Source: Plumapathes pennacea (Eukaryota > Cnidaria > Anthozoa > Antipatharia > Myriopathidae). From it: 64,000 bases of DNA. The position numbers and the translations under genes were made by a program. Of the stretch, positions 1-16,886 are shown one piece after another. Every line of letters starts with the position of its first letter. Position 1 is the first letter of the stretch. The notes below the pieces were generated by a model, which had not been told where the DNA came from, did not search any database, and saw only the letters and a program-made list of their open reading frames with translations. The DNA lies in NCBI GenBank assembly GCA_964036295.1, contig OZ038464.1:17654443-17718442 (forward strand), written 5' to 3'.

Positions 1-470
1 ATCCTAGATTTCGTATTACATCATATCAAGGAAGGGATTCGTTTAATAACCTTCGTCGCGTCCCATTGCTGCGACGGAATTGCGGAAAAACTGAACAAAG
101 TGCGGGTTTCTTTTTAATGAGTCCCCCTATTAGAAGGGGTATCGAGCCAGGACCTTAATTAGCGCATTGAATCTTTAGACACGGTTCCTAACCTGTGAGG
201 CCAATTAGTTGATACAAACTGTAGATCTAGTTTGCTTGTCATTTCCTTATGAAATGCAAGTTGAAAATTGATTTTGTTTTGTCGATGTCCAATATTTCAA
301 AGATTACCGCCCGGAAACGTGCCATCCAGGGACGAAGAAAGAAAGGCACGCGAGGCGGTTGAAAGGACAATACAACATGCGCATTGTGGGCTCCCCTGCG
401 GGCGTCTCCCTTCACGCAACAACTCTCAGCAATAATAGCCAACTGATAAATTTTCATTAGTAGAGTTAGA

Positions 471-629
471 ATGAACAAAGCACAGCTTAATGTGACGAGA
501 TTTGACTTCAATAACAAGTTTCGCTTCTTGCGGCCCAGCGTGAGGGCATCAACAGCAGCTGCGGGACAAGGCGACGGACCTGTATTTTATCCACAGAGTT
601 CTTCTGTTCACTTCGGCCAGATGTCATGA
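471..629 (+). CDS. Possible small ORF or terminal exon
   Basis: A 52-codon frame runs from an ATG at 471 to TGA at 627-629 and encodes a basic, Phe/Arg-rich start (MNKAQLNVTRFDFNNKFRF) followed by an Ala/Gly/Ser-rich end. The frame is open back to a TAG just upstream. The GC-rich composition of 530-620 and the balanced codon choice make it more coding-like than its surroundings. It could be a short gene, the last exon of a gene starting before the window, or chance. No family recognised. Confidence 0.2.
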   Translation: MNKAQLNVTRFDFNNKFRFLRPSVRASTAAAGQGDGPVFYPQSSSVHFGQMS

Positions 630-1082
630 GACAACGGAACAGTTCAACAGAACTGACGAGTTCCGGCATTCTAGGAGGTTCTTCAAAGCCGCGACGTCAC
701 AAGTGAGGAATGCATAAAATGAACCGTGGGACCATCCGCCAGTCTGATGTGTTATCTGCGCTCCAGACCTGCAGGTTTTATTTTCGTTGATAAGATAACC
801 TTGACTTCGATGCAGGCGATATCATTTATATTATATCGTGTTTTTGACAATTAGTTCCGCTCAATCGATTATGCTACTATTTGATCCCATGCAGCCTCCA
901 TTTGCTGTGTGGATGCTGTTGTTGATTTACTTGTTTCTGTTTAGCGGGCAAACTGGACTTTACAATTCTGTTGATCTCGCTGTTATTGCTTGTTTTGTTT
1001 TGTTTGCTGAGGGATGCACTATAGATGTTAAAAATCAGTGAGTCTGTGTACGCACACAATATGATACTTATTATATAGACAC

Positions 1083-1238
1083 GAGTGTTTTACTGGGAAA
1101 TATACCGTGCGTAAAATCCATACGAAACTACATCCGGGACCCGAGTGGCGTATTTTCCGTATCCTCACTAGTGAGGATATCGTTGGTATCATTTCCCGCT
1201 TTTGTACGGTTGTTTGTGCAATTTCTCGTAAAACACTC
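1083..1238. repeat. Palindromic MITE-like element A
   Basis: Imperfect terminal inverted repeats: GAGTGTTTTACTGGGAAAT at the left and, inverted, ATTTCTCGTAAAACACTC at the right. An inner perfect palindrome (TATCCTCACTAGTGAGGATA) lies in the middle. About 156 bp, no coding capacity, so a non-autonomous DNA transposon is likely. Confidence 0.6.
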
Positions 1239-1261
1239 TTGTCTAGTATAATAAAAAGAAA

Positions 1262-1400
1262 ATTACACGGCGGCTTGAAGATATGGATTTTATTTTCTCG
1301 TGGTAAAAACAATATTTTACTCACTCGCGAAGCGCTCGTTCGTAAAATGTTGTTTTTACCACTCGAAAATAAAATTCATATCTTCGCGCCGCCGTGTAAT
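1262..1400. repeat. Palindromic MITE-like element B
   Basis: The two halves are near-perfect inverted copies: ATTACACGGCGGC at the left end pairs with GCCGCCGTGTAAT at the right end, and the pairing continues for about 58 bp around a short centre (TCACTCGCGAAGCGCTCGTT). It sits 23 bp after element A. Confidence 0.75.
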
Positions 1401-2383
1401 ATTCTCTATCTAATGCATGATGACTAAAATATTTTCGTTCTTACTTAGTAATATATTTGCCTCTGAATGAAATATTTGATTTGAATTGTGTGTGAAGCAA
1501 TTTGTCTGGGGGTCAAGGCAAAATGAATACTGGACATTTTCCACATGATCGTGTTTGATATTTACTTTTCTTTCCGGCATTCTTAGAGGGGGTGGGATGG
1601 AGTCACTGCACCAAAGTCACTGTACCAAAGTCCTTATGATTGATGTCTATTAAAATAATTCACTTGTTGTGGAGTGTGCATATTACGTATACTCAGGATG
1701 ACTCAGCATATTTAACCTAGATTCGCTATAAATCACGATAAACCTTGAGGTAATTACTCATAAAACGTTAGGGTTTAATTGTTAGGTGTTTACTTTAAAA
1801 GTCTCTATGACAACTTAACGGTTATTTGATACTTGATTTATGCCCTAAACCAGTCGGGTGCTTTGTATGGAAATTCGTCGGTACATTCCTGACATTCCTG
1901 AGCTTGCTGCTTTCAACCTCAGCTTTTCAGACCGAAACAAAAGTCACAAAACGTAGATGCTGCAGAGAAACGGGGAACTACACACGCTTGATTCTTTGCT
2001 GCCTCTGTTTACATTTTGTTTGATGTTAAAGCTTGATTATTACTGTCTGAATTGGTCTAGCGTGACTCGTAGATATCTTTTTATCTTTCGCGATTTGGAT
2101 CGCAAACAACCTGACCCAACCCATGTAGACTCGGACTCCTAGCACCTGAAACTTGGCTCGTTGGGTGCGGTTAGCGGCTTTTAATTTGTCTTTTGGACAG
2201 ATAAACATTGCAGTGGAAGGAGTATGTTTTGATTAAACCATCCTTCATTGAGCAGAGTGGACAAAGCGGTTGAACTTGGCCCTATCTGCGATTTGAAGCC
2301 GTAACTTTAAGAGTTTTGTTCGACTGAAAATGTGCTGATGTTTTAAGAACATATCCTAAAAAGGCAAGAACATGCCTTCTCAG

Positions 2384-2676
2384 CAGACAAAACGGAAGTC
2401 ATAACATCGCCGTCATTTGCTGACATTGAGACAGTTGAAGGCAAGAATAAGTTTGCAAATGGGATCGACGTCAGACTTCCGCGTCGAACCAACGTCGATG
2501 TCGGGCATCGACCTGCGAGGGTACTAGCCGCGACACCATGTAATCTTGTATGCGATCCCTCTCCGCCCTCGTGGTCTTCTGGGAGTTTCATGATCTGCAT
2601 ATATTACGATTTGACTCCCGATGATTGCATGATTGTCTTTCACTCTTTTCACCTAGACGGCGCGAAGAAGAAGTAA
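2384..2676 (+). CDS. Possible terminal coding exon, unrecognised
   Basis: A frame of about 97 codons lies between a possible acceptor (CTTCTCAG before 2384) and a TAA at 2674-2676, with no ATG in its first two thirds. The predicted product is mixed hydrophilic with a Cys/Phe/Tyr-rich segment and ends in Ala-Lys-Lys-Lys. GC content exceeds that of the flanks. No partner exon was found, so this may be a gene relic or chance. Confidence 0.15.
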
Positions 2677-4109
2677 GCTAAACTCCAAAGCGTTTTTGCG
2701 GTTAAGCTAAAAATATACGCGATGAATTGCAGATCTTTTTTCCAGCCATGAATCAAATAAATATGCAAATCCTAATCATCTAGAACTTTCCGAATTTGTC
2801 ATTTGGCCGAGGGGACATCTGCGAATATCGTATTTTTAGTAGTCTGCGAATCAACGTTTTGCGTTCTTCTTTATGTTCTCATTCGGTCCCTTCAGTGTTT
2901 TAAGTATATACCAGCTGAGTCAGTGTGTCTGTTGTTTTTCCTCGTTGCAAACTTTACTGGCAGTCTGACGGGGTTGATGGTAACCATGATCAACGTGCTT
3001 TTGTTTTGTTTTGTTTCTGTTTGTTTGTTTGTTTTTTTTTCCTCACAATTTATTTGTATGATGGTAACACACAGTGGGATAGACAGTCAGAATGTGTATG
3101 TTTGTGTTTGAGAGAGTTTACCCTTTCTTGTTCTGCGCGATGTTTTAGAAAATAGAGTAATACAATACAATACATGGTTTTTAATTATTAGGTTCCCACC
3201 AGGAATCTTCATACCTAATTTACAAGCAAAATATGGAAAGAAAAGTATGTTAATATTTACATTAAGTAGGCCTAGGGTTAATAAAAAATAAAAAATAAAA
3301 CGTCCTAAATTTACAAACTACGGTAACTTTAAGTTAAGTAAGAACAACAGTAAGAAAAGTCATCCGGCATAAAAATATCTCCAAACGTAATTCATGGCTT
3401 TGATGTGGAGATGACCCTAAGAAAATGAGATTTTTTAATTAAATGTTAAAGTCTATCTATTCAAAAAGGCGAGTTACCCGTGCTTCTTAGACGAAGAGTG
3501 AAAATAGACGAGAAAGAGAATGAACAAGTAGATACAGTTATCATGAAATAGCGGCCTAGTTTTACGTAATCGAACCAGTTGAACAACTGAAGGAAACACA
3601 GGAGTAACTTGTATCAAAAGCTCATAATTTAACAAACAGCCTCAATTGCCGATGTTTCAATTCATAAACGCCAGTTTATTCAGCTGAACTTCTCTCTGGG
3701 CCTAAGACGTGACCACATATTATACCTTTAAAATTAAAATTAACTAAAAGTGTAAAATTTATCAGCTTATTTGTAATTCAGTATAAAGTAAAAGCTCTTC
3801 AAGTCCGGCAGCTAACCACTAGCAGCTCACTGATATATTCCCGCTTCCTGCAAGAAGTTAGATGAGTGAGAAGGGTCCATTAACGAAGCGAGTCACTCAA
3901 AACAAGTTTGCGGCACAAATCTGCTCAGCTGAGCAAACCTGCATCACCGTCAGCTTTGTTTTCATCCAATAGCCTTTCTGCTGGCTGCACACTTCATTGA
4001 ACCCGGTCACGTTGCCGAAAAAGCTTTTATTTAACGTTTTAACACTTCTCGCTTTTTATGTGTTCAGTTCGTGCGTTTGATACATGAATGTGAGTTGCCT
4101 TCAAAACTA

Positions 4110-9410
<5,301 letters not shown>

Positions 9411-9440
9411 ACGCTTGTTGCTTTCTTCAGATGTGCAGTC

Positions 9441-9446
9441 AATAAA
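9441..9446 (+). terminator. Poly(A) signal of the CUB protease gene
   Basis: Canonical AATAAA 30 bp after the TAG stop, in the strand and place expected for mRNA 3' end formation. Confidence 0.75.
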
Positions 9447-9866
9447 ACATTAGTTGAGTAATGGTGGTGACGTCAGAGTTATTCAAATGGATTGGGACGT
9501 CTTATCAGTCATTCAATAAGTTAGTTTTATTGATAAACTTGAGGTAAGACACCTAATGATGTAAATAGTCCTCTTCTATGCACTGGCATTACCTGGAGTG
9601 CTAAATGAAAGGTGGGTGCTCTGTAAAAACAAGTGTTTTTTCGGCTTGGGTGTCTAGAGACGTGAATATGCTAAGCGTGGTGAGGAATGACTTAGGTGGC
9701 GCTGCGGCCATTTGCTCTTCGTCGAAGCAAAAGATGACCTATGGCTTATCATTTGTTGCGGTGAGCTCTTCATATTGTGCATTGCGGTTTAACACTTGTT
9801 CACTGAACATCACCAAAGTGAGCGTGGGACTTTTTTCATGCGTGTTAGCATTCTTTCTGAACTGAA

Positions 9867-12406
9867 TCAAACAGCAAAATACAGCAGTAAAGCTGCGCAT
9901 GCGCTGGTAAGAAAACCGCTGTCAGTCCTCGTTGCCTGCGCATAAGTAGCAGTGCATAAGTACTCCGTGCAACAGTGCATGTCACACGCTTCGACGTCGC
10001 TGTTTTTCTTGCAGTCCTCCTTCATTCGGTGACACTCCTCTTCGGTGTAACATCCTTGAGTGAGATATGCTTCGTCTTTCTCCCGTATTTTGTTGTAAAT
10101 TTTCCGACACCGCTCGAAACCAGCAGAGCACGCGATCCTCTTCTCACACTCGGCCCAGGACCCGTTGTTATGGCAATCCTCGCAGTTCAGTGGCGACGTC
10201 GATGGGGCTGGAGTGGTACGAGGTTCTTCGACACAATCTTTGTTGTCGCAACAGTCAATCTTGCACTCCTTCGCGTCTTCACAAACAGAACGGTTGCACG
10301 ATTCTTCACTGCCACATAACTTCAGGTAGAATTTAGCACCGTTATTTTTTTCCTGGAATATTTCCACGCACTTTGGAACAGCGGCGTACGGACATTCCGA
10401 TTCGGTCTGCTTCCCCTCACACTCGGCCCAGGACTTCGTGCTAACACAGCTGTAGCACGTGAAGGGTTTCTCGGTGGGAACTGGGCCCGAGGAGGGAACC
10501 GTGCCGTTATTGCACAGATCACCAGTGCAACAGGAAACTTGACATTCCTCTGAACTCTGCGCGGAACTGCAGTGTGAGTCGCATAGAACAGAGCTCTCGC
10601 AGCCTTTGAAATATGTTATGACTTTGTCTTCCCTGATGAGCCCGCGATAACAGCTGTCCATCTGAGAGGCGCACGTGACTTGTGTTTCCCTGGACGTGCA
10701 GTCCGCCCACGAGATAGCACTTGTGCAGTACCGACAACTCAGCGAGTCACCTGAAGGCAGAAAAAATATCAAGTTACTCATCCATTGAGCAAGTAACATG
10801 ATAATGTAATTAATGAGTGGCAAATAATAACAAAGGGGATCGAATATTAATGAGTGCCAACAATAATAGGATATGATTATTGGTGATGACGGAAAAGCTC
10901 GTGGTCAAGAAGTTAGCAAGCACATCTTTTTCAGTCGGAAATACTTTATGGTGTTCTATGATCACTCGTATTATTCTGTACAGAACCTTCAGTGGTCAGA
11001 TACAAACTCGTTGTGGGCAGCACACTTCCTCGTTATATGCTCTCCATCTCTCTCTTTCTTTCTTTCTTATTCAGAGACAGCAAACATAACAAATTATGTA
11101 ATCTTCTCGTAATTCTCTCTCCATCTGTTCTCCGTTTAATCTTAAAGTGCGGCGTTTGATTGAGTCTATTCCGGAATAGGAATAGCTAAAATGACCCACA
11201 ATTTTGCTTGTTCTGGGGGGAGATTTTGTCCGAAATTGTTTTAGAAACTTCCATGCTTGGATTTTGAACAGCTCCCGATATACAACCTTAATCAGCTCCA
11301 AACCAAACAATGTTACCAATCAGCAGAGCTATTCCTATTCCGGAACACCCAATCGAACGCGCAATTTCTTTTTTTTTTTTTTTTTTTTCTATTCACATGT
11401 ATTCATGGTAATATTATATATTGCCATGAATACATATATACACATAGATTTTATACATGGCTGACATGTAAAAATAGTCATTCCGTTTCTAAATAAATCT
11501 GTTTGTCTGTCTCTATCTTTGCGTGTTATTGTCAGTTCTATATTTTTCTCTCTTCATAATTTTGTATTGTGTTCTTAGTATGAATAATTGATGGTTTTAA
11601 ATTTGCAGAGCGACATGGAATTGTTGATTGTTTTCGAATAAATAATTATTAAGGAATATATAACGGAATTTCCAATACGAAAAATAAGCGATTTTAGTGA
11701 AGCGAGTCCCATCACAAATTCTGGACGCCTCATGACCGAAAAGGTGTGTCATCACGCCGAAATTTCACACGAAAATCAACAACCGTGAAGAGGTGAAATT
11801 TGCCTAGTCATAAAACTTGAGTGTTGTGATTTATATGCCTTACCCAAGCACATAAAAAAGCACAAAATACGATTGAACATCGCTTCTTCTGTCCCACCTG
11901 ATACTGCTATAGCTCTCCATGAGTCACCGTCTCACTGAAATGACATGCTAAGAAACTATCTATGTATAACAACTTACGCAAACAAAACCAAACGAGAGCA
12001 GCCAGGAAGATTGATTTGGTGGACACTTTAAAGCTGCTGTTAATAGACTAGATTGAATGTTTCCTCAGTTTTAATCAAATTTGCTTTCAGCGCGGGAAAA
12101 GTGCCCGCGAGCTGTTCGCGTGATTGCGTGACAAGTCAAGCCGAACTTTGTACATTCGTTTTAACTGCTGTAAGGCTAGTTTATCGTGCGTACAACGACG
12201 GTAATAAACTAAACCCTCCTACAGGTGGCAGTATTTTACGCCGGGAAAGAAAACCCGGGGTTTAACGTAAGCTTATCTCTTCCCCTCGTGCTGTAACAAA
12301 CAAACATTTCCGCTCGAACAACTGGACGTAGGTTAGAAGGTTGTCAGAACTTACCGTAAGGGAGAAGAGAAAACCCCAAGACACAGAACATCCACAGACA
12401 GTTCAT
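9867..12406 (-). CDS. GPI-type surface protein with three Ly6/uPAR (LU) domains
   Basis: Two exons on the minus strand: 12406-12355 (start and signal peptide, MNCLWMFCVLGFSLLPYG) and 10750-9867, joined in phase 1 by GTAAGT...CTTCAG; about 311 residues. The large exon carries three tandem cysteine-rich units beginning SCRYC, TCYSC and NCEDC and ending in CCTGDLCN, CCDNKDC and CCTEYLC. That is the first-cysteine-pair and final CCxxxxC(N) pattern of three-finger LU domains (known for CD59, uPAR and Ly6). Pro/Thr-rich linkers separate the units. The C-terminus is hydrophobic (about 18 residues, ending ALLLYFAV) after a small-residue stretch, as expected for GPI attachment. It is convergent with the CUB protease, 456 bp apart. 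Ligand unknown. Some inter-cysteine spacings are longer than in CD59, so the assignment rests on the overall cysteine pattern. Confidence 0.8.
11168..11345. repeat. MITE in LU-gene intron
   Basis: About 178 bp with near-perfect inverted ends: ATTCCGGAATAGGAATAGCT at the left, AGCTATTCCTATTCCGGAA at the right. Lies inside the single intron of the LU-domain gene, followed by a T run (11369-11388) and a small hairpin (11397-11439). Confidence 0.75.
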
Positions 12407-14235
12407 TTTCAGTAGATGTGCCTGGATAATATGTGTCGCCTCACAAGAGCAGTTGCGTAGTTGATTATGATGATTCGCTCCACCCCGCTGCGCTTGTCTA
12501 CAACGAACCCAACTTTGATTAAGCATATTCTAGTAGGAATATGATTAGCATGTCATTTGCGTGACAACATTGGCAAACTCAGATTTAGCGCTCATTCATT
12601 TCATCGTCATATTATTGTTTTTTATTTTGTACCGCTTGTTCCTCATTTAGGGTTTGGGTACATATTCCTTGTGCAAGTTGCGCCTGCCGACTCACATCTC
12701 GTACTCCTTGTTTGCAATCAATCCCTGGAGACTCAAAAGCACAATAAGTGGTCTCTATTGTGCTATCTTTTCCTCCAACATAGCCGCCATGACGTCAGTT
12801 GCAACCAAAGAACAGTTGGGAAAATACTTTAGTAAAAAATGAATTTTTCTAAACTTGACGCACCCTATCATAGACTGAATGTTTGTCAGTCAGTCATGGG
12901 GTAGACAACACTTCTTGTAAAGACTACCCCAAAAATATTCTATTCCTTGGGATAAATTTGACAGAGTCAAAAATCCAAAAGCGGAAAACCTAGACCAGAA
13001 ATTGCCACCGCGAAACTATGCTATGACAGAGAACAACTTCGCAAAGACAACTTGGAAGCCATCGAAGATCGAGTCAAGCAGCAATCCGCCTAACTCAAGT
13101 GGTGAAGTGACAGTTTGCGACTTCCATCTGATGAGAAGCTCGAGTGCTTCGTCGCGGACAGAGTCAGTAAGGTTCCGGCATAATGCAAAGGAAAGCCTGC
13201 CCAAACTCAACTCAAGACTACGCGATCATCTTGACAGACAGACAGACTACGAACAATCGATTCTCGGGGCAAGATTTAGTATTTCTGCCGCCTCCTTCAT
13301 CGGCAACACTGGTAATCCCTTCAATACCAGGAGCGAGAGCTAATTCGTTGGGAGTAAATATTCACACCGTAAAGTTATTGCTTTAGTTTCCATTTATCAA
13401 ATCGACTTTTGTTCTCTTGACTAAGTTTCCGTGTATAAATATGTAGTTAAATGACTGAAGATCCGACCAAATGGTTTCATCAAATGTTGAAAGGATCTGT
13501 TGAAACCTGTTGAAACCGTTTGACCCGCCGCAGGGGTTTCGAGGTTCGCCCATCTGCCTCGAGTGTCCTAACTTCCGGCAATATTGTCCGTTTCAGCGCA
13601 TTATATTGCCGGGGATCGTCGTTGCACCACCCTACGCGAATCAGTATTTTTGCCTCGTTTAAGTTAGACAGGACTCCCACTTCTACAAGATCGAAAATGA
13701 TCCAAATATAAATCAATGAACGTGCATTACACTGCCGTGAAAGGGTATAAGATCACCAGTGAAACAAGAGGAAATGATTCACTGAATAAGCAACACCACC
13801 TCACTCCGATCACTGAGTCACCAACTAGCAGATACTTGTCAAATTATTTTCGAACAGTAAGCTTTTTGATTAACCGGCCGGGCTAGTTCCATGGATGTGC
13901 CGAAAACAAACGGCTACTTTCAGCTGATAGAAGGCCGAGCTATTAGTCAAACCCGCTGAAAAGAAAAATCTGCGTGAAATCAGACAAAACTCGGCTATTT
14001 AAAACGACTACAATGAAAAACGACGTCATCGAAACGCGCGTGCTTCCCTGAATGATTCAAATTTCCGGTACAGCCCAGGATGGTGTTATTAAGGTATCTC
14101 TTCCTGCTGACTCGTGCATAAAACGCAAGATTTTAAAGAAGCAACTTCACTCTTCAGCTCAGTCTCAAGCAGCTGTTGCTTTCAGAGTTATCAATTTCGT
14201 AAAAGTTTCGCGAGCAGTTCGTCCGCCAACTAAAG
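12407..14235. other. Intergenic region between the LU and M15 genes
   Basis: No convincing gene. Frames at 13002-13343 (+) and 13480-13716 (-) are open for about 75-110 codons but show no domain, lack clear splice partners and look like diverged repeats. A GCCGCCATGACGTCA motif at 12783-12797 is listed separately. Confidence 0.5.
12783..12797. promoter_or_regulatory. YY1-like plus CRE-like motif
   Basis: GCCGCCAT (a YY1-type core) overlaps TGACGTCA (a perfect CRE palindrome). Such motifs cluster at animal promoters, and 12783 is about 380 bp upstream of the LU gene start on its transcribed strand. A possible promoter; function is inferred from motif only. Confidence 0.3.
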
Positions 14236-16629
14236 ATGTTCGCCAGAAAGTCGATGCCGGCACGATCACTGATGATTTTCCTGTCCATTTCTCTGCTAAT
14301 TGTTGGCTCGAGCGCTTGGCTACGGGGACGTACCAGCGGCAGCGGTAAGTATTGATAACAATGAAAGAGTCTGGGGTAGTTTAGAGTTCATTTAGAGGAT
14401 CAGTTATACCAGTTTCTCTTCGTATTCAGTATAGAATCTGCCGGCGGCGTAACTTTTTCATGAGGATACACTTTTTTAGCATTGCCCTGGTCTTTTGGAT
14501 TCGAAGACATCAAATCAGTGTTGCTAGCTTGTAATTCGCGACACTATGCATTAGTGGTGCAACATTCCTTGAAGCAGCGATTGGTGAAGACGTGATTCGC
14601 TAAGCACACATAAAAGTGCAGCCTATCAGCAATCTGATACTGAATCATACACTCATATAGGCTCTTTCACCGAATATCCAATCTTGTTTGTTCTAGATTG
14701 GACTGCATTTTTAGAATGCTAGCGTATTTTAAAACTTGTGTTTGAGTGTGACCATTGTAGTTCATATGGCAAGCCTCTTCTTGTGCAAGGTTTCGCTTTC
14801 AATTCATTGCTGTCAGTCCAGTGAGTTTCGAAACAGATTTGCGAGAAACTGTTCCGCATACCAATAAAAAAGTTGACAGTTCTGTGGTCGCGTACCCGAG
14901 GCTCGCTGTCATCATTCAAAGGCACTAGCTATAAAAAAAAGTTTGTACGAAACCGTCGCAAAATGACGAAATGTACTCAGTGCGTAAGAACTGAGTCGAA
15001 GCTTGTGCGTTAATCAATTTTTCTAAATCATACGGAAGCTTCAGTGTGATTCCTTGTGCAAAACTCCATGGCTTTTGACTGTATTATCACATATCTATTG
15101 ATTTCAGGGGACTGTGATTTGGTCACATACAGAGGGAGCCGGTTTACTGGCAAGACGGTTCGAATTCACTCTGAATTCCGTTCAAGTGCGAACCTCATAA
15201 ACGGCTTTGCCGCTAGTTGCAATATCAAGGTACTGTAATATAAACCAGTCACATTTCTATCTACTAGAAATACGATAATCGCAGATATTCCCTCGCTCTG
15301 TAGTGGGTTTTCGGAAAGCGGGATTCTTGTTTATTTTCCGTTCGGAGGTTATTATTATTATTATTTTTTGCAAACCACGGCTGTGTAGCGACGTCACCAG
15401 TCGACCGCTAAAAAAAATCTTTGTCGCACGGCAGTCTCGGTTTAGTTCAGACAACGTGCACAGTCTGTAATTTTCGTAGACACTATAGCTGAACTCCAAA
15501 ATTCGCTGAGACAACACTTACACGCAACTACAGAAAAACTACAGAAAACTACAGAAAACTCACCGGTTCCTGAAAGCCATAGCTTTAGCTCTTTTCCAGC
15601 AAAGGAAACAAAACCCAAAACACTATTGTTTACGTCTTCAATGATTTCAAAATACACTGTATAGAGCAGTCCTCATACAGTACGAAAATTCCACTTCCCA
15701 TTGTACTGTGTGTCGTCATCTTGTCAAAACTACATTCCTGTTATTGTAAAAGGTGAAATTTGCCACGACGATTGTTCGATTTCTACCAACTGTATTTTGC
15801 TATTTCTTTCTGAAGAAGTGTCTGCGTTTTAACACAATACTGACATCTGGGATTGTGTTCAGGTCGACCAGTCGATGCCTTAAAAAATCCGTTTCACGGC
15901 TAGTAAGCTTGCCTCCCATACACTGGCGTTCGTACTCTACCGCATGTCACCAAGAAAATGGCGGTTTACAGTTAAGCTGCCGATGTAACCTCGCCTGCTG
16001 TGGTCGCTCGACGCGTATGGCCCTCGGGACGAGGTCGTACGCCAGACGAACAAACTCATTTCGAGATGGCGACCCGCTTGGGGTCTCCACATAAGGCGAT
16101 TTTGCTGCATTAGCGTCGTGGTTATTACCCTCGCTTTGCTCGGGGACAAAGTAAAACTTTAACACGCAGAAATCATATTGGCACCCACAGCGGGTTTCAG
16201 TCGGGTTTCAGTTTGACAGTTGAGGAGTTGGGCGTTTTCTAGGTTGACTTGCGGTTAATGCAGCTAACACGACTAATTGGATTTAATACACAGCTCTACA
16301 TAACAAGTTCATTCAGGAAATCTGGACAAAAGGTCGATGGAGCAATCGTGAAACCTGCCAGTAGAGGAAACCACTTTGTTGGTCATGCTATTGACTTCAA
16401 CGCCATTGATGACGGAAAGTTTTGCAACAGCAGGTGTTTGCAATCCCCCCCTGCCGGATATAATGGCGTCAAATGTTTTATCGAGAAGATCCGGGGGGAG
16501 TCCACGCTTCGCTGGGGAGGAGATTTCAGTACAAAAGACCCCGTTCATATTGATGACGGACTCAACTGGAATAACCGTGCTAAGTACGACAAGTTGTACA
16601 ATGCCTTGCAAAAGAGCAGCTGCAAGTGA
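14236..16629 (+). CDS. Secreted M15-family peptidase-like protein
   Basis: Three exons in phase: 14236-14344, 15108-15229, 16294-16629; 188 residues. A signal peptide (hydrophobic core MIFLSISLLIVGSS, about residues 13-26) is followed by a short region beginning GDCDLVTYRG, then the catalytic core. Residues typical of the M15 / D-Ala-D-Ala carboxypeptidase and L-Ala-D-Glu endopeptidase fold are present: TSSFR (81-85), His104 and Asp111 in NHFVGHAIDFN (HxxxxxxD zinc ligands), and WGGDF followed by DPVHID, giving the putative base Asp159 and third zinc ligand His162. Three further cysteines (121, 125, 138) fit an extracellular protein. Members of this fold cut bacterial peptidoglycan peptides; a role against or in feeding on bacteria is inference. 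The two spliced introns argue against bacterial contamination. An AATAAA follows at 16720. Confidence 0.8.
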
Positions 16630-16719
16630 AACGATCTAAAACACTTTTACTGGATTGTTTAATCAACTTAATTCTACGCTTGTTAAACTACATGATTGTA
16701 AGGCTTGCCAGTGACAAAT

Positions 16720-16725
16720 AATAAA
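16720..16725 (+). terminator. Poly(A) signal of the M15 gene
   Basis: AATAAA about 90 bp after the TGA of the M15-like gene, before the convergent GTPBP6 stop at 16887. Confidence 0.6.
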
Positions 16726-16886
16726 AGAGTAACCATCAAAGTCAAGAATCTAAATTTCGTTCTGGTTTATAAAGTTCACTGAACACACACCAGCAATTAC
16801 TTTGCTGCAGCATGTCGGCTTTAATTCTCGTTCTGAACAGACACAATATGCTCGGCCGATTCTTCTCATCAGCGCTTCTCGAGAGT

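Larger units (their letters stand above)
1..4109. other. Gene-poor 5' region
   Basis: No gene is recognised with confidence. The stretch holds two neighbouring palindromic elements (1083-1400), two weak coding candidates listed separately (471-629 and 2384-2676), AT-rich sequence and T-rich runs. Open frames here are short and show no family motif I recognise. Any upstream gene ending near position 630 would start outside the window. Confidence 0.6.

Noticed and set aside
13002-13343. 113-codon plus-strand ORF as a gene
   Set aside because: Low-complexity Ser/Asn/Arg composition, no partner exons; an alternative frame is also partly open, as in a decayed repeat.
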